The position numbers and the translations under genes are program-made. Below, one piece after another: positions 16,811 through 25,683 of a stretch of 64,000 nt of DNA (position 1 is its first letter; the number at the start of each line of letters is the position of its first letter). A model generated the notes under the pieces. It was not told the DNA's origin. It did not search any database and worked only from the letters and a program-made list of their open reading frames with translations. Source of the DNA: Microbacterium sp. LKL04 (GTDB lineage: Bacteria; Actinomycetota; Actinomycetes; Actinomycetales; Microbacteriaceae); contig NZ_LT627736.1 of NCBI RefSeq assembly GCF_900102005.1, positions 1,798,001 to 1,862,000 on the forward strand, read 5' to 3'.

Positions 16811-17556
16811 GCGACGTCTTGCGGGCGGATGTCCTTCGAGCCACGGGCATCCACAAGTCGTTCGGAGACCGTGAGGTCCTGAAGGGCGTCGACGTGACGC
16901 TCGGTGCGCACGAGGTCGTCGCGCTCATCGGCGCGAGCGGGTCGGGAAAATCGACGCTGCTGCGCTGCCTCGGGCTTCTCGAACCCATCGACGACGGGCA
17001 GATCTTCCTCGGCGACGAGGACATCTCCGATCCCCGCGTCGACGGCAACCGCGTGCGGGCGCGCCTGGGCGCGGTGTTCCAGAGTTTCAACCTGTTCCCG
17101 CATCTGTCCGTGCTCGACAACGTCACGCTCGCGTCCCGCGTCGTGCACCGGATGCCGCGCCGCGAGGCCGAAACCCGCGCGGCCGAGCTGCTAGCCCGGG
17201 TGGGGCTCGCCGACAAGGCGAAGGATCACCCCGATCGGTTGTCGGGCGGTCAGCAGCAGCGCGTCGCCATCGCGCGCGCGATCGCGACCGACCCCGAGGT
17301 GCTCCTGCTCGACGAGATCACCTCGGCGCTCGATCCGGAGCTCGTCGGCGAGGTCCTCGAGCTCGTTCGCGATCTCGCGTCGGAAGGCGCGACGATCCTC
17401 ATGGCGACGCACGAGATGGCGTTCGCGCGCGACGTCGCCGATCGCGTCGTGTTCCTCGACGCCGGCACGATCGTCGAGCAGGGCCCCTCCGCATCGGTGC
17501 TGCGGAACCCGCAGGAGGCCCGTACCCGCGCCTTCCTCGCACGCGTCACCGCCTGA
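16807..17556 (+). CDS. Amino-acid ABC importer ATPase (GlnQ/HisP type)
   Basis: 249 residues with a GTG start overlapping the permease stop. Walker A is GASGSGKSTLLRC, the Q-loop FQSFNLFPH, the signature LSGGQQQRVAIARA, Walker B LLLDEITSALD and the switch histidine MATHEMAFA. It powers uptake of the substrate captured by the lipoprotein at 15084. The gene ends the operon and is followed within 40 bases by a strong stem-loop terminator. Confidence 0.94.
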   Translation: MSDVLRADVLRATGIHKSFGDREVLKGVDVTLGAHEVVALIGASGSGKSTLLRCLGLLEPIDDGQIFLGDEDISDPRVDGNRVRARLGAVFQSFNLFPHLSVLDNVTLASRVVHRMPRREAETRAAELLARVGLADKAKDHPDRLSGGQQQRVAIARAIATDPEVLLLDEITSALDPELVGEVLELVRDLASEGATILMATHEMAFARDVADRVVFLDAGTIVEQGPSASVLRNPQEARTRAFLARVTA

Positions 17557-17592
17557 GCGGCGCGCGCAGCCGCCGGGGCGTCGACGGATGCA

Positions 17593-17621
17593 AGGGATGC
17601 CGGGCGACACCCGGCATCCCT
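17593..17621 (+). terminator. Stem-loop terminator after the amino-acid importer operon
   Basis: Perfect 12-base arms AGGGATGCCGGG and CCCGGCATCCCT with a 5-base loop, 37 bases past the operon stop. It is built from an inverted pair of GGATGCC, as are the terminators at 33263 and 45604. The rest of the gap to 17702 holds a two-unit repeat of CCGCGAACGGC (17660-17670 and 17675-17685) and nothing else I recognise. Confidence 0.8.
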
Positions 17622-17702
17622 CGTCACCTCACCGGCGTGTCGTGCGCGATCTATTGCATCCGCGAACGGCCCGTCCGCGAACGGCTGAGGTCGTGAGAAG
17701 CC

Positions 17703-18593
17703 TCAGACCCGCAGCCCCGCCGCGCGCTCGGCAACCTCGACCACGTTGGTCATGAGCAGCGCGACGGTCATCGGTCCGACACCCCCGGGGTTCGGCGAGA
17801 CCCAGCCCGCGACCTCGGCGACATCCGGGTGGACGTCGCCGTAGACGCGGCTCTTGCCGGTCTCGGGGTCGTCCTCGCGGGTGACGCCGACGTCGAGGAC
17901 GGCAGCGCCCGGCTTCACGTGCTCAGCGGTGACGATGTGCTTGACGCCCGCCGCGGCGACGATGACGTCGGCTTCGCGCAGGTGCGCGCCGAGGTCGGTC
18001 GTCCCGGTGTGGGTGAGCGTGACGGTCGCGTTGTACTCGCGGCGCGTGAGCAGCAGACCGATCGACCGGCCGATCGTGACTCCGCGGCCGACGACGACGA
18101 CGTGCTTGCCCGCCAGGTCGTAGCCGTTCCGCACCAGCAGCTCGATGACGCCGCGGGGCGTGCAGGGCAGCGGCGACGCGATCGGCGTGTTGACGTTGAG
18201 CACCAGGCGACCGAGGTTCGTCGGGTGGAGGCCGTCGGCATCCTTCTCGGGATCGATCCGCTCGAGGATGCGGTCGGTGTCGAGGTGCTTCGGCAACGGC
18301 AACTGCACGATGTAGCCGTGGCAGGCGGGGTCGGCGTTGAGCTCGTCGATCAGCGCCTCGACCTGCTCCTGCGTCGCGTCCGCCGGAAGCTCGCGCTGGA
18401 TCGAGTTCATCCCGATCGCCTCGGACTGCCGGTGCTTCATTCCGACGTAGAGCTGGGATGCCGGGTCCGCACCCACGAGCACGGTCGCGATACCGGGCGT
18501 CACGCCGTGCTCCTTCAGCACGGCGACGCGCTCGGCGAGCTCGGTCTTGATCGCGGCCGAGGCCGCCTTCCCATCGAGGATCTGCGCGGTCAT
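17703..18593 (-). CDS. folD: Bifunctional methylenetetrahydrofolate dehydrogenase / methenyltetrahydrofolate cyclohydrolase
   Basis: 296 residues. Family motifs are [22 protein letters not shown] (with the catalytic Tyr and Lys), [50 protein letters not shown] for NADP binding and the C-terminal [17 protein letters not shown]. It interconverts 5,10-methylene-, methenyl- and 10-formyl-tetrahydrofolate, supplying one-carbon units for purines. The ATG at 18593 is the conserved MTAQILDGK start; longer in-frame extensions are not supported. It follows glyA on the same strand after 124 bases and probably shares its riboswitch-controlled transcript. Confidence 0.96.
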   Translation of the reverse strand: MTAQILDGKAASAAIKTELAERVAVLKEHGVTPGIATVLVGADPASQLYVGMKHRQSEAIGMNSIQRELPADATQEQVEALIDELNADPACHGYIVQLPLPKHLDTDRILERIDPEKDADGLHPTNLGRLVLNVNTPIASPLPCTPRGVIELLVRNGYDLAGKHVVVVGRGVTIGRSIGLLLTRREYNATVTLTHTGTTDLGAHLREADVIVAAAGVKHIVTAEHVKPGAAVLDVGVTREDDPETGKSRVYGDVHPDVAEVAGWVSPNPGGVGPMTVALLMTNVVEVAERAAGLRV

Positions 18594-18619
18594 GGTGTCT
18601 CCTCTCGTCGCCCCTCGAC

Positions 18620-18690
18620 CGCGAGACTGCACCGAGAGCTCGAGACTGCGGTCCGGGACCACTGTCTCGCGGCGTGCGTGCAGTCTCGCG
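18620..18690. repeat. Nested inverted repeats in the glyA-folD gap
   Basis: CGCGAGACTGCA (18620-18631) is an exact reverse complement of TGCAGTCTCGCG (18679-18690); inside it CGAGAC/GTCTCG and GGTCC/GGACC form further stems. The string GAGACTG occurs twice in each orientation. It can form one long hairpin between two cotranscribed genes, perhaps a processing or partial-termination site, and belongs with the other long-arm intergenic hairpins in this window. Confidence 0.6.
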
Positions 18691-18717
18691 GGCGGAGGAG
18701 GGGCCGGATGCCGGCGG

Positions 18718-19992
18718 TCACTGCTGGAGGCTCGGGTAGAGCGGGAACGCATCGGCGAGCTTGGCGACGCGCGCGCGGAGCGCCTCGTGGTCGGCGCCCG
18801 GCAGCAGCGCGAGCGCGATGACGTCGGCGACTTCGGTGAACTCGGCGTCGCCGAAACCGCGGGTCGCGAGCGCGGGCGTGCCGATGCGGAGCCCCGAGGT
18901 GACCATCGGCGGGCGCGGGTCGTTCGGCACCGCGTTGCGGTTGACGGTGATCCGGATGTCGTGCAGCAGGTCCTCGGCCTGCTTGCCGTCGATCGCCGCG
19001 TCGCGCAGGTCGACGAGCACGAGGTGCACGTCGGTGCCGCCGGAGCGCACCGCGACACCGGCTGCCTTCACGTCGTCCTGCGTGAGGCGGTCGGCGAGGA
19101 TCGCCGCTCCGCGGAGCGTGCGCTCCTGACGCTCCTTGAACTCGGGGGTCATCGCGAGCTTGAACGCGGTGGCCTTGGCGGCGATCACGTGCATGAGGGG
19201 GCCGCCCTGCTGGCCGGGGAAGACGGCGGTGTTGATCTTCTTCGCGATGTCGGCGTCGTTCGTGAGGATGAGGCCCGAGCGCGGGCCGCCGATCGTCTTG
19301 TGCACGGTGGTCGAGACGACGTGCGCGTGCGGGATGGGTGACGGGTGCAAGCCCGCGGCGACGAGACCGGCGAAGTGCGCCATGTCGACCCAGAGGAGCG
19401 CGCCGACCTCGTCGGCGATCGCGCGGAAGGCGGCGAAGTCGAGCTGGCGCGGGTAAGCGGACCAACCGGCGATGATGACCTTCGGCTTGTGCTCGATCGC
19501 GAGACGGCGGACCTCGTCCATGTCGACGAGCGAGGTCTCGGCGTCGACGCCGTACGCGACGATGTCGTACAGGCGGCCCGAGAAGTTGATCTTCATGCCG
19601 TGCGTGAGGTGACCGCCGTGGTCGAGCGAGAGGCCGAGCAGCGTGTCGCCGGGACGGGCGATCGCGTGGAGGACGGCGGCGTTGGCCGACGCACCCGAGT
19701 GGGGCTGGACGTTGGCGAACCCGGCACCGAACAACGCCTTGGCGCGTTCGATCGCCAGCTCCTCGGCGACGTCGACGACCTCGCAGCCGCCGTAGTAGCG
19801 GCGGCCGGGGTAGCCCTCGGCGTACTTGTTGGTGAGGACGGAGCCCTGCGACTGCAGCACCGAGACGGGAACGAAGTTCTCGGAGGCGATCATCTCGAGG
19901 AACCCGCGCTGACGGTCGAGCTCCCGCTCGAGCACATCGGCGATCTCGGGATCGACCTCGGAGAGGGGGGCGTTGAACAGCGAATCGGTCAT
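18718..19992 (-). CDS. glyA: Serine hydroxymethyltransferase
   Basis: 424 residues, normal length. Motifs include [13 protein letters not shown] [53 protein letters not shown] and the PLP lysine in [14 protein letters not shown] (Lys232). It interconverts serine and glycine while loading tetrahydrofolate. AGGAG precedes the ATG at 19992. The N-terminus of the reading frame extends far upstream only as antisense shadow. A ZTP riboswitch lies in its leader, and folD follows, a one-carbon operon. Confidence 0.97.
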   Translation of the reverse strand: MTDSLFNAPLSEVDPEIADVLERELDRQRGFLEMIASENFVPVSVLQSQGSVLTNKYAEGYPGRRYYGGCEVVDVAEELAIERAKALFGAGFANVQPHSGASANAAVLHAIARPGDTLLGLSLDHGGHLTHGMKINFSGRLYDIVAYGVDAETSLVDMDEVRRLAIEHKPKVIIAGWSAYPRQLDFAAFRAIADEVGALLWVDMAHFAGLVAAGLHPSPIPHAHVVSTTVHKTIGGPRSGLILTNDADIAKKINTAVFPGQQGGPLMHVIAAKATAFKLAMTPEFKERQERTLRGAAILADRLTQDDVKAAGVAVRSGGTDVHLVLVDLRDAAIDGKQAEDLLHDIRITVNRNAVPNDPRPPMVTSGLRIGTPALATRGFGDAEFTEVADVIALALLPGADHEALRARVAKLADAFPLYPSLQQ

Positions 19993-20034
19993 GACGATCT
20001 CCTGACGACGGCTTTCGGGATGAGGAATCTCGCA

Positions 20035-20109
20035 TCGGCCCAGGCGCGCGGTCGAATGCCGTGTCAATCGCTCCCCGGTGGTAGCCCACCTCAACGCCAG
20101 TCGCGACAC
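20035..20109 (-). ncRNA. ZTP (pfl motif) riboswitch in the glyA leader
   Basis: Read on the minus strand, the leader shows the pfl consensus in order: GTCGCGACTGGCG, then GGTGGGCTACCACC, then GGGGAGCG, a variable linker, then CCGCGCGCCTGGGC ending near 20037. The outer GTCGC pairs with GCGAT to make P1 and GGTGG pairs with CCACC as an internal hairpin. The CCTGGGC block is the conserved pseudoknot/ligand element. These riboswitches sense ZMP/ZTP (purine precursors that build up when 10-formyl-THF is short) and turn on one-carbon genes, matching glyA-folD. No T-tract terminator follows, so control may be translational (inference). Confidence 0.88.
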
Positions 20110-20136
20110 TGCGAGCATAACGGATGAGGCCGCTGA

Positions 20137-20176
20137 TAGGCTGGCGCGATCGGTTTTGTTAGGACACCTTACAGAT
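20137..20176 (+). promoter_or_regulatory. Promoter -10 and NagC/ROK-type operator of the GH20-nagA genes
   Basis: TAGGCT (20137-20142) is a likely -10. Just downstream lies TTGTTAGGACACCTTAC (20156-20172), which matches the sequence TTGTTAGTAAGCCTTAC at 28161-28177 in 14 of 17 positions. The latter stands directly before the ROK repressor gene. A repressor bound here would sit over the transcript start. Both sites probably bind the ROK protein encoded at 27022. Confidence 0.65.
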
Positions 20177-20187
20177 CGGCGGCGGAC

Positions 20188-21660
20188 ATGCTCCCCCTCC
20201 CCCTCGTGCCCTTCCCCGCGGACGTCGACGTCGCGGACGCACCCGCCTTCGACCTGTCGCGCGCCGGTCTCTGGGGCGATCCGGATGCCGCGACCGCCCT
20301 CCGGTCGATCGTCGCCGCGCGCACGGGCATCGACCTGCCGGACGGCGACGCCATCTCGCTCGCCGTGCAGGACGGGGGCCCTGCGGAGTCGTACACCCTC
20401 GAGGTCGAGGCCACCGGCATCCGGATCACGGGAGCGGATGCCGCGGGCCTGTTCTACGGCGTGCAGACGCTCGGGCAGCTCGTTCGTCGTGACGGCGAGC
20501 GATGGGTGGTGCCGGCTGTCCGCATCGCGGACGCCCCACGCTTCGGTTACCGCGGGGTCATGCTGGACGTGGCCCGGCACTTCCACGCGGTCGACACGGT
20601 GACGGCGTACATCGACCGGGCCGCATCGCTGAAGTTCAACGTCCTGCACCTGCACCTGTCGGACGACCAGGGCTGGCGGCTCGAACTGCGATCGCGTCCC
20701 GAGCTCACCGAGAGGGCATCGGCGACCGCGGTCGACGGGGCTCCCGGAGGCTTCTACACGCGCGACGACTACCGCGCGATCGTCGCGTACGCGGCATCCC
20801 GTCACATGACCGTCGTGCCCGAGTTCGACATGCCGGGACACACGCACGCCGTCGCCCTCGCGTACCCCGAGATCGCCGAGGCACCGGTCACCGACGTCAT
20901 CACCGAGGGCGCGATCCCGGTTGCCGGCGAGCCCTACACCGGCACCGCGGTCGGCTTCTCGTCGCTCCGCGTGCACGACGACGCCACCTACGCGTTCGTG
21001 CGCGACGTCTTCGCCGAGCTCGCCGAGCTCACCCCGGGACCGTGGCTGCACTTCGGCGGCGACGAGTCCCACGGGACGACGCCCGAGGACTTCGCGCACT
21101 TCGTCGCCCGCGCGAGCACCGTGATCGCCGACCTCGGCAAGACGCCGATCGCCTGGCACGAGGCCGGCGCCGCCGCGGGCCTCGTGCCCGGCACGATCGG
21201 CCAGTACTGGGGCTTCGTCATGCCGACGGATGCCGCACCGGAGCACGCCCGCGCTTTCGCCGAGCGCGGCGGTCGTGTCATCCTCTCCCCCGCCGACGCG
21301 ATCTACCTCGACATGAAGCCGACCGACGACGCGCCCCTCGGACTCACCTGGGCGAACGGACCCACGAGCCTCGAGCGCGCGTACTCGTGGGAGCCGACCG
21401 AGGTCGTCGACGGCCTCCCCGAGGACGCGATCCTCGGGATCGAGGCACCCCTGTGGACCGAGACGGTCGCGAGCCTCGCCGACATCGACGCGGTCGCGTT
21501 CCCGCGCGTCGCAGCGGCGGCGGAGATCGCCTGGTCCGCACCAGCCGGATCGGAGCGCACATGGGGTTCGTTCCGGGCGCGGGTCGGCGGGCTGGGGCCG
21601 CTGTGGACCTCGCTCGGCATCCGCTTCCCCGCACTCGCGGAGGTCACGTGGACGACGTGA
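20188..21660 (+). CDS. Beta-N-acetylhexosaminidase, glycoside hydrolase family 20
   Basis: 490 residues. An N-terminal GH20b alpha/beta domain (about 25-115) precedes the TIM barrel that starts [15 protein letters not shown]. It contains [27 protein letters not shown] and the catalytic pair Asp292-Glu293 in HFGGDESH, where Glu is the acid and Asp orients the substrate acetamido group. A signal peptide is absent, so it acts inside the cell on imported chitooligosaccharides or similar GlcNAc-ended sugars. It is followed at once by nagA (overlap) and controlled by the operator at 20156. Confidence 0.93.
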   Translation: MLPLPLVPFPADVDVADAPAFDLSRAGLWGDPDAATALRSIVAARTGIDLPDGDAISLAVQDGGPAESYTLEVEATGIRITGADAAGLFYGVQTLGQLVRRDGERWVVPAVRIADAPRFGYRGVMLDVARHFHAVDTVTAYIDRAASLKFNVLHLHLSDDQGWRLELRSRPELTERASATAVDGAPGGFYTRDDYRAIVAYAASRHMTVVPEFDMPGHTHAVALAYPEIAEAPVTDVITEGAIPVAGEPYTGTAVGFSSLRVHDDATYAFVRDVFAELAELTPGPWLHFGGDESHGTTPEDFAHFVARASTVIADLGKTPIAWHEAGAAAGLVPGTIGQYWGFVMPTDAAPEHARAFAERGGRVILSPADAIYLDMKPTDDAPLGLTWANGPTSLERAYSWEPTEVVDGLPEDAILGIEAPLWTETVASLADIDAVAFPRVAAAAEIAWSAPAGSERTWGSFRARVGGLGPLWTSLGIRFPALAEVTWTT

Positions 21661-22796
21661 CCCGCCTCATCCACTCCGCCCGGCTGATCGATGCGGGCAC
21701 GGAGACCCCCGACGCGTGGATCCACATCGAGGCGGGCCGGGTCGCGGCATCCGGCACCGGTGGATCGTGGCGAGCGCTCGACGCCGACGAGGTCGTCGAC
21801 GCGGGCGCGGTCGCTGGTGCGGACGCCGTGCTGACGCCCGGCTTCGTCGACCTGCACGGGCACGGTGGGGGCGGCCGCGCGCACGAGGAGGGCGTCGAGG
21901 CGATCCGCGTCGCCCGGGCGACGCACCTCGCGCACGGCACGACGCGCGCCGTCATCTCGCTGGTCGCGGGCTCACCTGCCGACCTCGCGGCCCGCCTCGG
22001 TGCGATCGCGGACCTCGCCGAAGCGGATGCCTCGGTCCTCGGCGCGCACCTCGAGGGCCCCTTCCTCGACCCGGCCCACCACGGCGCACACGATCCGGCG
22101 CTGTTGCTCGACCCCTCAGCCGAGACCGTTGCGGCACTGATCGAGGCGGCCCGCGGATCGCTCGTACAGGTGACACTCGCGCCCGAGCTACCGGGCGGAC
22201 GCGAGGCGATCGCGCAGTTCGCCGCGGCCGGCGTCGTCGTCGCGGTCGGTCACACGGACGCCGACGTCGAGGCCACCCGCCGTGCATTCGATGCGGGCGC
22301 CACCGTCCTCACCCACGCGTTCAACGCGATGCCGGGACTCCATCACCGCGCCCCCGGCCCCGTCGGCGCCGCGACCGGCGACCCGCGTGTGACGATCGAG
22401 GTCATCGCCGACGGAGTACACGTGCACCCCGACGTCATCCGGATGCTGTTCGCGGCAGCTCCCGGACGCATCGCGCTCGTCACCGACGCCATGGCCGCCG
22501 CCGGCGCGGCTGACGGGACCTACCTGCTCGGGTCGCTCTCGGTGACGGTCGAGGCGCGCGTCGCACGCCTGGCCGACGGCACGATCGCGGGTTCCACGCT
22601 GACACAGGATGCCGCGCTCCGCACCGCTGTCGCCGCGGGAGTGGCGCTGCCCGACGCCGTCACGGCCCTCACGACGACTCCTGCGCGCGCGATCGGCCGG
22701 CCCGAACTCGGCTCGCTCGCCGTCGGGTCCGTCGCCGACGCGGTGATCCTGGACGCCGGGCTCCGCGTGCGGCGGGTCTTCAGCGGGATGGTCTGA
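21648..22796 (+). CDS. nagA: N-acetylglucosamine-6-phosphate deacetylase
   Basis: 382 residues, amidohydrolase superfamily. Metal and substrate motifs are [30 protein letters not shown] (metal Glu), [31 protein letters not shown] and the catalytic Asp in [10 protein letters not shown]. It deacetylates GlcNAc-6-P. GTG at 21648 is preferred because GGAGG ends four bases before it; GTG at 21657, forming GTGA with the GH20 stop, is the alternative. It is translationally coupled to the GH20 gene. No nagB (deaminase) is present in the window. Confidence 0.92.
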   Translation: MDDVTRLIHSARLIDAGTETPDAWIHIEAGRVAASGTGGSWRALDADEVVDAGAVAGADAVLTPGFVDLHGHGGGGRAHEEGVEAIRVARATHLAHGTTRAVISLVAGSPADLAARLGAIADLAEADASVLGAHLEGPFLDPAHHGAHDPALLLDPSAETVAALIEAARGSLVQVTLAPELPGGREAIAQFAAAGVVVAVGHTDADVEATRRAFDAGATVLTHAFNAMPGLHHRAPGPVGAATGDPRVTIEVIADGVHVHPDVIRMLFAAAPGRIALVTDAMAAAGAADGTYLLGSLSVTVEARVARLADGTIAGSTLTQDAALRTAVAAGVALPDAVTALTTTPARAIGRPELGSLAVGSVADAVILDAGLRVRRVFSGMV

Positions 22797-22817
22797 GCCG
22801 CGGCGTCCGCGCCACGC

Positions 22818-23717
22818 TCAGCCCGGCACGACCCCGGCAGGGGCTTCCGCCAGGAGCGCCGCGCCGACCGCGCCGACTGGCGCGCCGGACGGAACCGGCG
22901 CGACGCGGTCCGCCAGATCGAGCGAGGCGAGGAAGGCCGACCCGGATGCCGCGGCCCGCAGGGCCGTGCGAACCGGCCCGAGCAGCCGCTCCCCCAGGTG
23001 CGAGACCCCGCCGCCGAGCACGACGACGTCGACGTCTGCTGTGAGGACGAGAAGCTGCGCCGCGGCGGCCACGCCGCGCACGACGTCCGCCTGCAGCGAC
23101 TCGGCGAACGGATCGCCGGCGGCGGCCGCGTCGAACACGTCGGCCACCGGGAACGCGGAGGGCCTCCCCCATCGCGCCGCGACCGAAGCACCTCCGGCGA
23201 GCGCCTCGATGCAGCCCCGTTGCCCGCAGGGGCAGACGGGACCGGCGGGGTCCACGCTGAGATGCCCGATTTCCCCGGCCGCGCCCCGCGCGCCGCGCCA
23301 CGGCATCCCGTCCCGGACGATCCCCGCGGCGACGCCCGTCCCGAGGTTGAGGTAGGCGAGCGAATCGACACCCGGAAGGAGCGCTCGGGCCCCGACGGCA
23401 GCGGCTCGCACGTCGTTGTCCACCGTGGGCCGGAGTCCGAGCCGTGCGGCGAGCGCCGCGGCCAGATCGAACTCCGCGATACCGAGGTTGAGGGCGTGAC
23501 GGACGACGCCGTCCCCCGCGATCTGGCCGGGGACGCCGACGCCGAGGGCGTCGAGCTCTCGGCCGCCGGCGAGCACCTCGACGACCGCCGCGATCCCCTC
23601 GACGACCGCGGCGGCACCGCGGCCGGTCGGACGGCGTTCGACCCCGAGGACGCGACCGGCCTCGTCCACCGCGACGGCGAGCGTCTTCGTCCCGCCGACA
23701 TCCACTCCGACGCGCAT
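22818..23717 (-). CDS. ROK family sugar kinase (probable N-acetylglucosamine kinase)
   Basis: 299 residues. Phosphate motif VGVDVGGTKTLAVAVD at the N-terminus, ROK signature in YLNLGTGVAAGIV...GAAGEIGHLSVDPAGPVCPCGQRGCIEALAGG with the HxCxCGxxGCxE zinc site, and no DNA-binding domain. It should phosphorylate the sugar freed by the GH20 enzyme, giving NagA its substrate. It is the last gene of a minus-strand operon, one base after the MalG-type permease stop. Specificity (GlcNAc versus glucose) is inferred from context. Confidence 0.85.
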   Translation of the reverse strand: MRVGVDVGGTKTLAVAVDEAGRVLGVERRPTGRGAAAVVEGIAAVVEVLAGGRELDALGVGVPGQIAGDGVVRHALNLGIAEFDLAAALAARLGLRPTVDNDVRAAAVGARALLPGVDSLAYLNLGTGVAAGIVRDGMPWRGARGAAGEIGHLSVDPAGPVCPCGQRGCIEALAGGASVAARWGRPSAFPVADVFDAAAAGDPFAESLQADVVRGVAAAAQLLVLTADVDVVVLGGGVSHLGERLLGPVRTALRAAASGSAFLASLDLADRVAPVPSGAPVGAVGAALLAEAPAGVVPG

Positions 23718-23718
23718 C

Positions 23719-24681
23719 TCAGCCCTTCACTGCGCCGGAGACGAGCCCACCGGACATCCGTCCCTGCACGATGAGGAAGAACACGACCACGGGGATCGAG
23801 ATGAGGGTGGATGCCGCCATCACGGCACCCCAGTTGGTCGCCTCGGTCGCGGACTGGAACGACAGCAGCCACGGCGGCAACATCAGGTTCTGGCCGCGCA
23901 GCAGGAGGAGGGCCATCGTGAACTCGTTCCAGGACTGGATGAAGGCGAAGACGCCGGTCGCGACCAGCCCCGGGGCGAGGAGCGGGAACGTGACCTTCCA
24001 GAACGCCTGCGACCGCGTGCAGCCGTCGATCATGGCCGCCTCCTCGAGGTCGACGGGGACTCCTGCAACGAAGCCGCGCAGGGTCCAGATGGTGAACGGG
24101 ACCACCGCGGCGACGTAGACGATCCCGAGGCCCAGGAGGGTGTTCATGAGGCGCCAGTCGTCGATCATCCCGTAGATCGTGAACATCATGGCCTCACCGG
24201 GGATCATCTGGACGATGAGTACCGAGACGATGAAGGAGCGCCGTCCGCGGAAGCGGATGCGGGCCACGGCGATCGAGGCGAGGAACGCGACGAGCAGGGT
24301 GACGACGAGGACGCCGACGGTGACGAGGCTCGAGCTGAGGAGCCCGTGCACGAAGTCGGTTTGACCGGGGGCTGCCGGCCGTGTCCACGCCGTCTCGTAG
24401 TTGCGGAGCGTGAAGTCCAGCGGCAGGAAGCTCGGCGTGCGGCTGATGATCGACTCGCCGCTCGTGAACGACATGTTCAGCATCCAGTACACCGGGAACA
24501 CGGAGCAGGCGAACACGACCAGCGCAGCCAGGTTGAGCAGGATGCGGCCGACGGGCGAGCGGCGCCGCCGCCGCGCGGCGAGCGAGCCGGGGAGGGGCGT
24601 CCGGGCGTCGCCGACGGGGCCGGCGATCTCGTCGACGCCGACCGTGGACAACTGCGCGGCAGGGGTGATCTGCGTGCTCAC
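23719..24681 (-). CDS. Sugar ABC importer permease, MalG type
   Basis: 320 residues from GTG at 24681, which overlaps the upstream stop as GTGA; an earlier in-frame ATG lies inside the neighbouring gene. About six membrane helices; the EAA coupling loop is VPVDLEEAAMIDGCTRSQAFWKVTFPLLAPGL. The final GRMSGGLVSGAVKG is typical of MalG/LacG/NgcG proteins. It pairs with the permease at 24678 and the lipoprotein at 25684 to import an oligosaccharide, likely (GlcNAc)n. No ATPase is encoded nearby; such systems usually share a distant MsiK-type ATPase. Confidence 0.9.
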   Translation of the reverse strand: MSTQITPAAQLSTVGVDEIAGPVGDARTPLPGSLAARRRRRSPVGRILLNLAALVVFACSVFPVYWMLNMSFTSGESIISRTPSFLPLDFTLRNYETAWTRPAAPGQTDFVHGLLSSSLVTVGVLVVTLLVAFLASIAVARIRFRGRRSFIVSVLIVQMIPGEAMMFTIYGMIDDWRLMNTLLGLGIVYVAAVVPFTIWTLRGFVAGVPVDLEEAAMIDGCTRSQAFWKVTFPLLAPGLVATGVFAFIQSWNEFTMALLLLRGQNLMLPPWLLSFQSATEATNWGAVMAASTLISIPVVVFFLIVQGRMSGGLVSGAVKG

Positions 24682-25649
24682 AGCTCCTCCTCCTTGAGGG
24701 TCGTGCGGACGTAACCCCACGAGAGGGCGAGCAGCAGGATGACGGTCAGCACGCCGATCGCGCTCGTGACGCCGAACTCCCCCACCCCCTGCCGGAAGAT
24801 GTAGGTGCCGAGGACGTTCGTCTCGGAGACGAGGCCGCCGCGCTGTTGCAGCGTGTAGACCTGCGTGAAGATGCGGAGATTCCAGATCACCTGCAGGACG
24901 ACGACGACCGTGACGACGTTACGGAGGTAGGGGTAGACGACCAGTCGGAACCGCTGGAGGCCCGTCGCACCGTCGAGCGAAGCGGCCTCGAGCACCTCGC
25001 CGGGGACCTGGCCGAGCGCGGCGTAGAGCGTGAACGCCGCGAACGGAACGCCCTGCCATACGACGATGATCGTGAGGACGACGAAGAACGACCACGGGTC
25101 GAGCAGCCAGGAGTGGTTCGTGAAGCCGGTCGTGCCGGTCACGGTGTTGAACAGCCAGTTCACGAGTCCGTACTGCGCGTCGAAGATCCACCCCCAGACG
25201 GTGGTCGCCGCCAGCGGCGGCATCGCCCAGGCGAGGAGCAAGCCGATCGAGACGAGCAACCGCCAGCCTCGGCTCAGGCGGGTCATCAGCACCGCGACGA
25301 GCGCGCCGAGCCCGACGATCAACACCGTCATGACGAGCATGAGTCCGAGGCTGCGGACGAGCACCGCCGGGAAGTCCGACGCGGTGAACACCTCGAGGTA
25401 GTTCTCGAAGCCGACGATGTCGGGGAGGGTCCCCTGCACCTTGTCGCGGATCGAGTAGTCGGTGAACGACTGGACGACCATGAGGACCGCGGGGTAGCCC
25501 ACCATCACCGCGAGGATCACGAGCGACGGGCCGAGCAGCGTGAGCGCCGCCGCGCCGTCCTTGCGTCGACGCCCGCGCGCGCGGTCCGTCGACGCGAGGC
25601 GGTCGCGCGGCGAGGTCCCCGGCCGCGGACGGGTGAGTGTTCCGGACAT
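24678..25649 (-). CDS. Sugar ABC importer permease, MalF type
   Basis: 323 residues. A charged N-terminal tail of about 30 residues precedes helix 1 (ALTLLGPSLVILAVMVGYPAVLMVVQSF). The EAA loop is VPGEVLEAASLDGATGLQRFRLVVYPYLRNVV. Family relatives include NgcF and LacF. It forms a heterodimer with the MalG-type protein encoded next, overlapping by four bases. The start at 25649 is 34 bases after the lipoprotein stop. Confidence 0.9.
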   Translation of the reverse strand: MSGTLTRPRPGTSPRDRLASTDRARGRRRKDGAAALTLLGPSLVILAVMVGYPAVLMVVQSFTDYSIRDKVQGTLPDIVGFENYLEVFTASDFPAVLVRSLGLMLVMTVLIVGLGALVAVLMTRLSRGWRLLVSIGLLLAWAMPPLAATTVWGWIFDAQYGLVNWLFNTVTGTTGFTNHSWLLDPWSFFVVLTIIVVWQGVPFAAFTLYAALGQVPGEVLEAASLDGATGLQRFRLVVYPYLRNVVTVVVVLQVIWNLRIFTQVYTLQQRGGLVSETNVLGTYIFRQGVGEFGVTSAIGVLTVILLLALSWGYVRTTLKEEEL

Positions 25650-25683
25650 CGTCGTCTCCGTGAGAGGTCGGTCGGCGGCCCGG

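Noticed and set aside
17660..17685. Two-unit repeat CCGCGAACGGC as a possible regulatory or CRISPR-like repeat
   Set aside because: Only two units 15 bases apart, no spacers or cas genes.
18594..19058. A longer FolD reading frame
   Set aside because: The extension reads through the intergenic repeat and the glyA 3' end; FolD similarity begins at MTAQILDGK (18593).
20188..21246. A long minus-strand extension upstream of glyA
   Set aside because: It is antisense to the GH20 gene and would run through the ZTP riboswitch; SHMT similarity starts at 19992.
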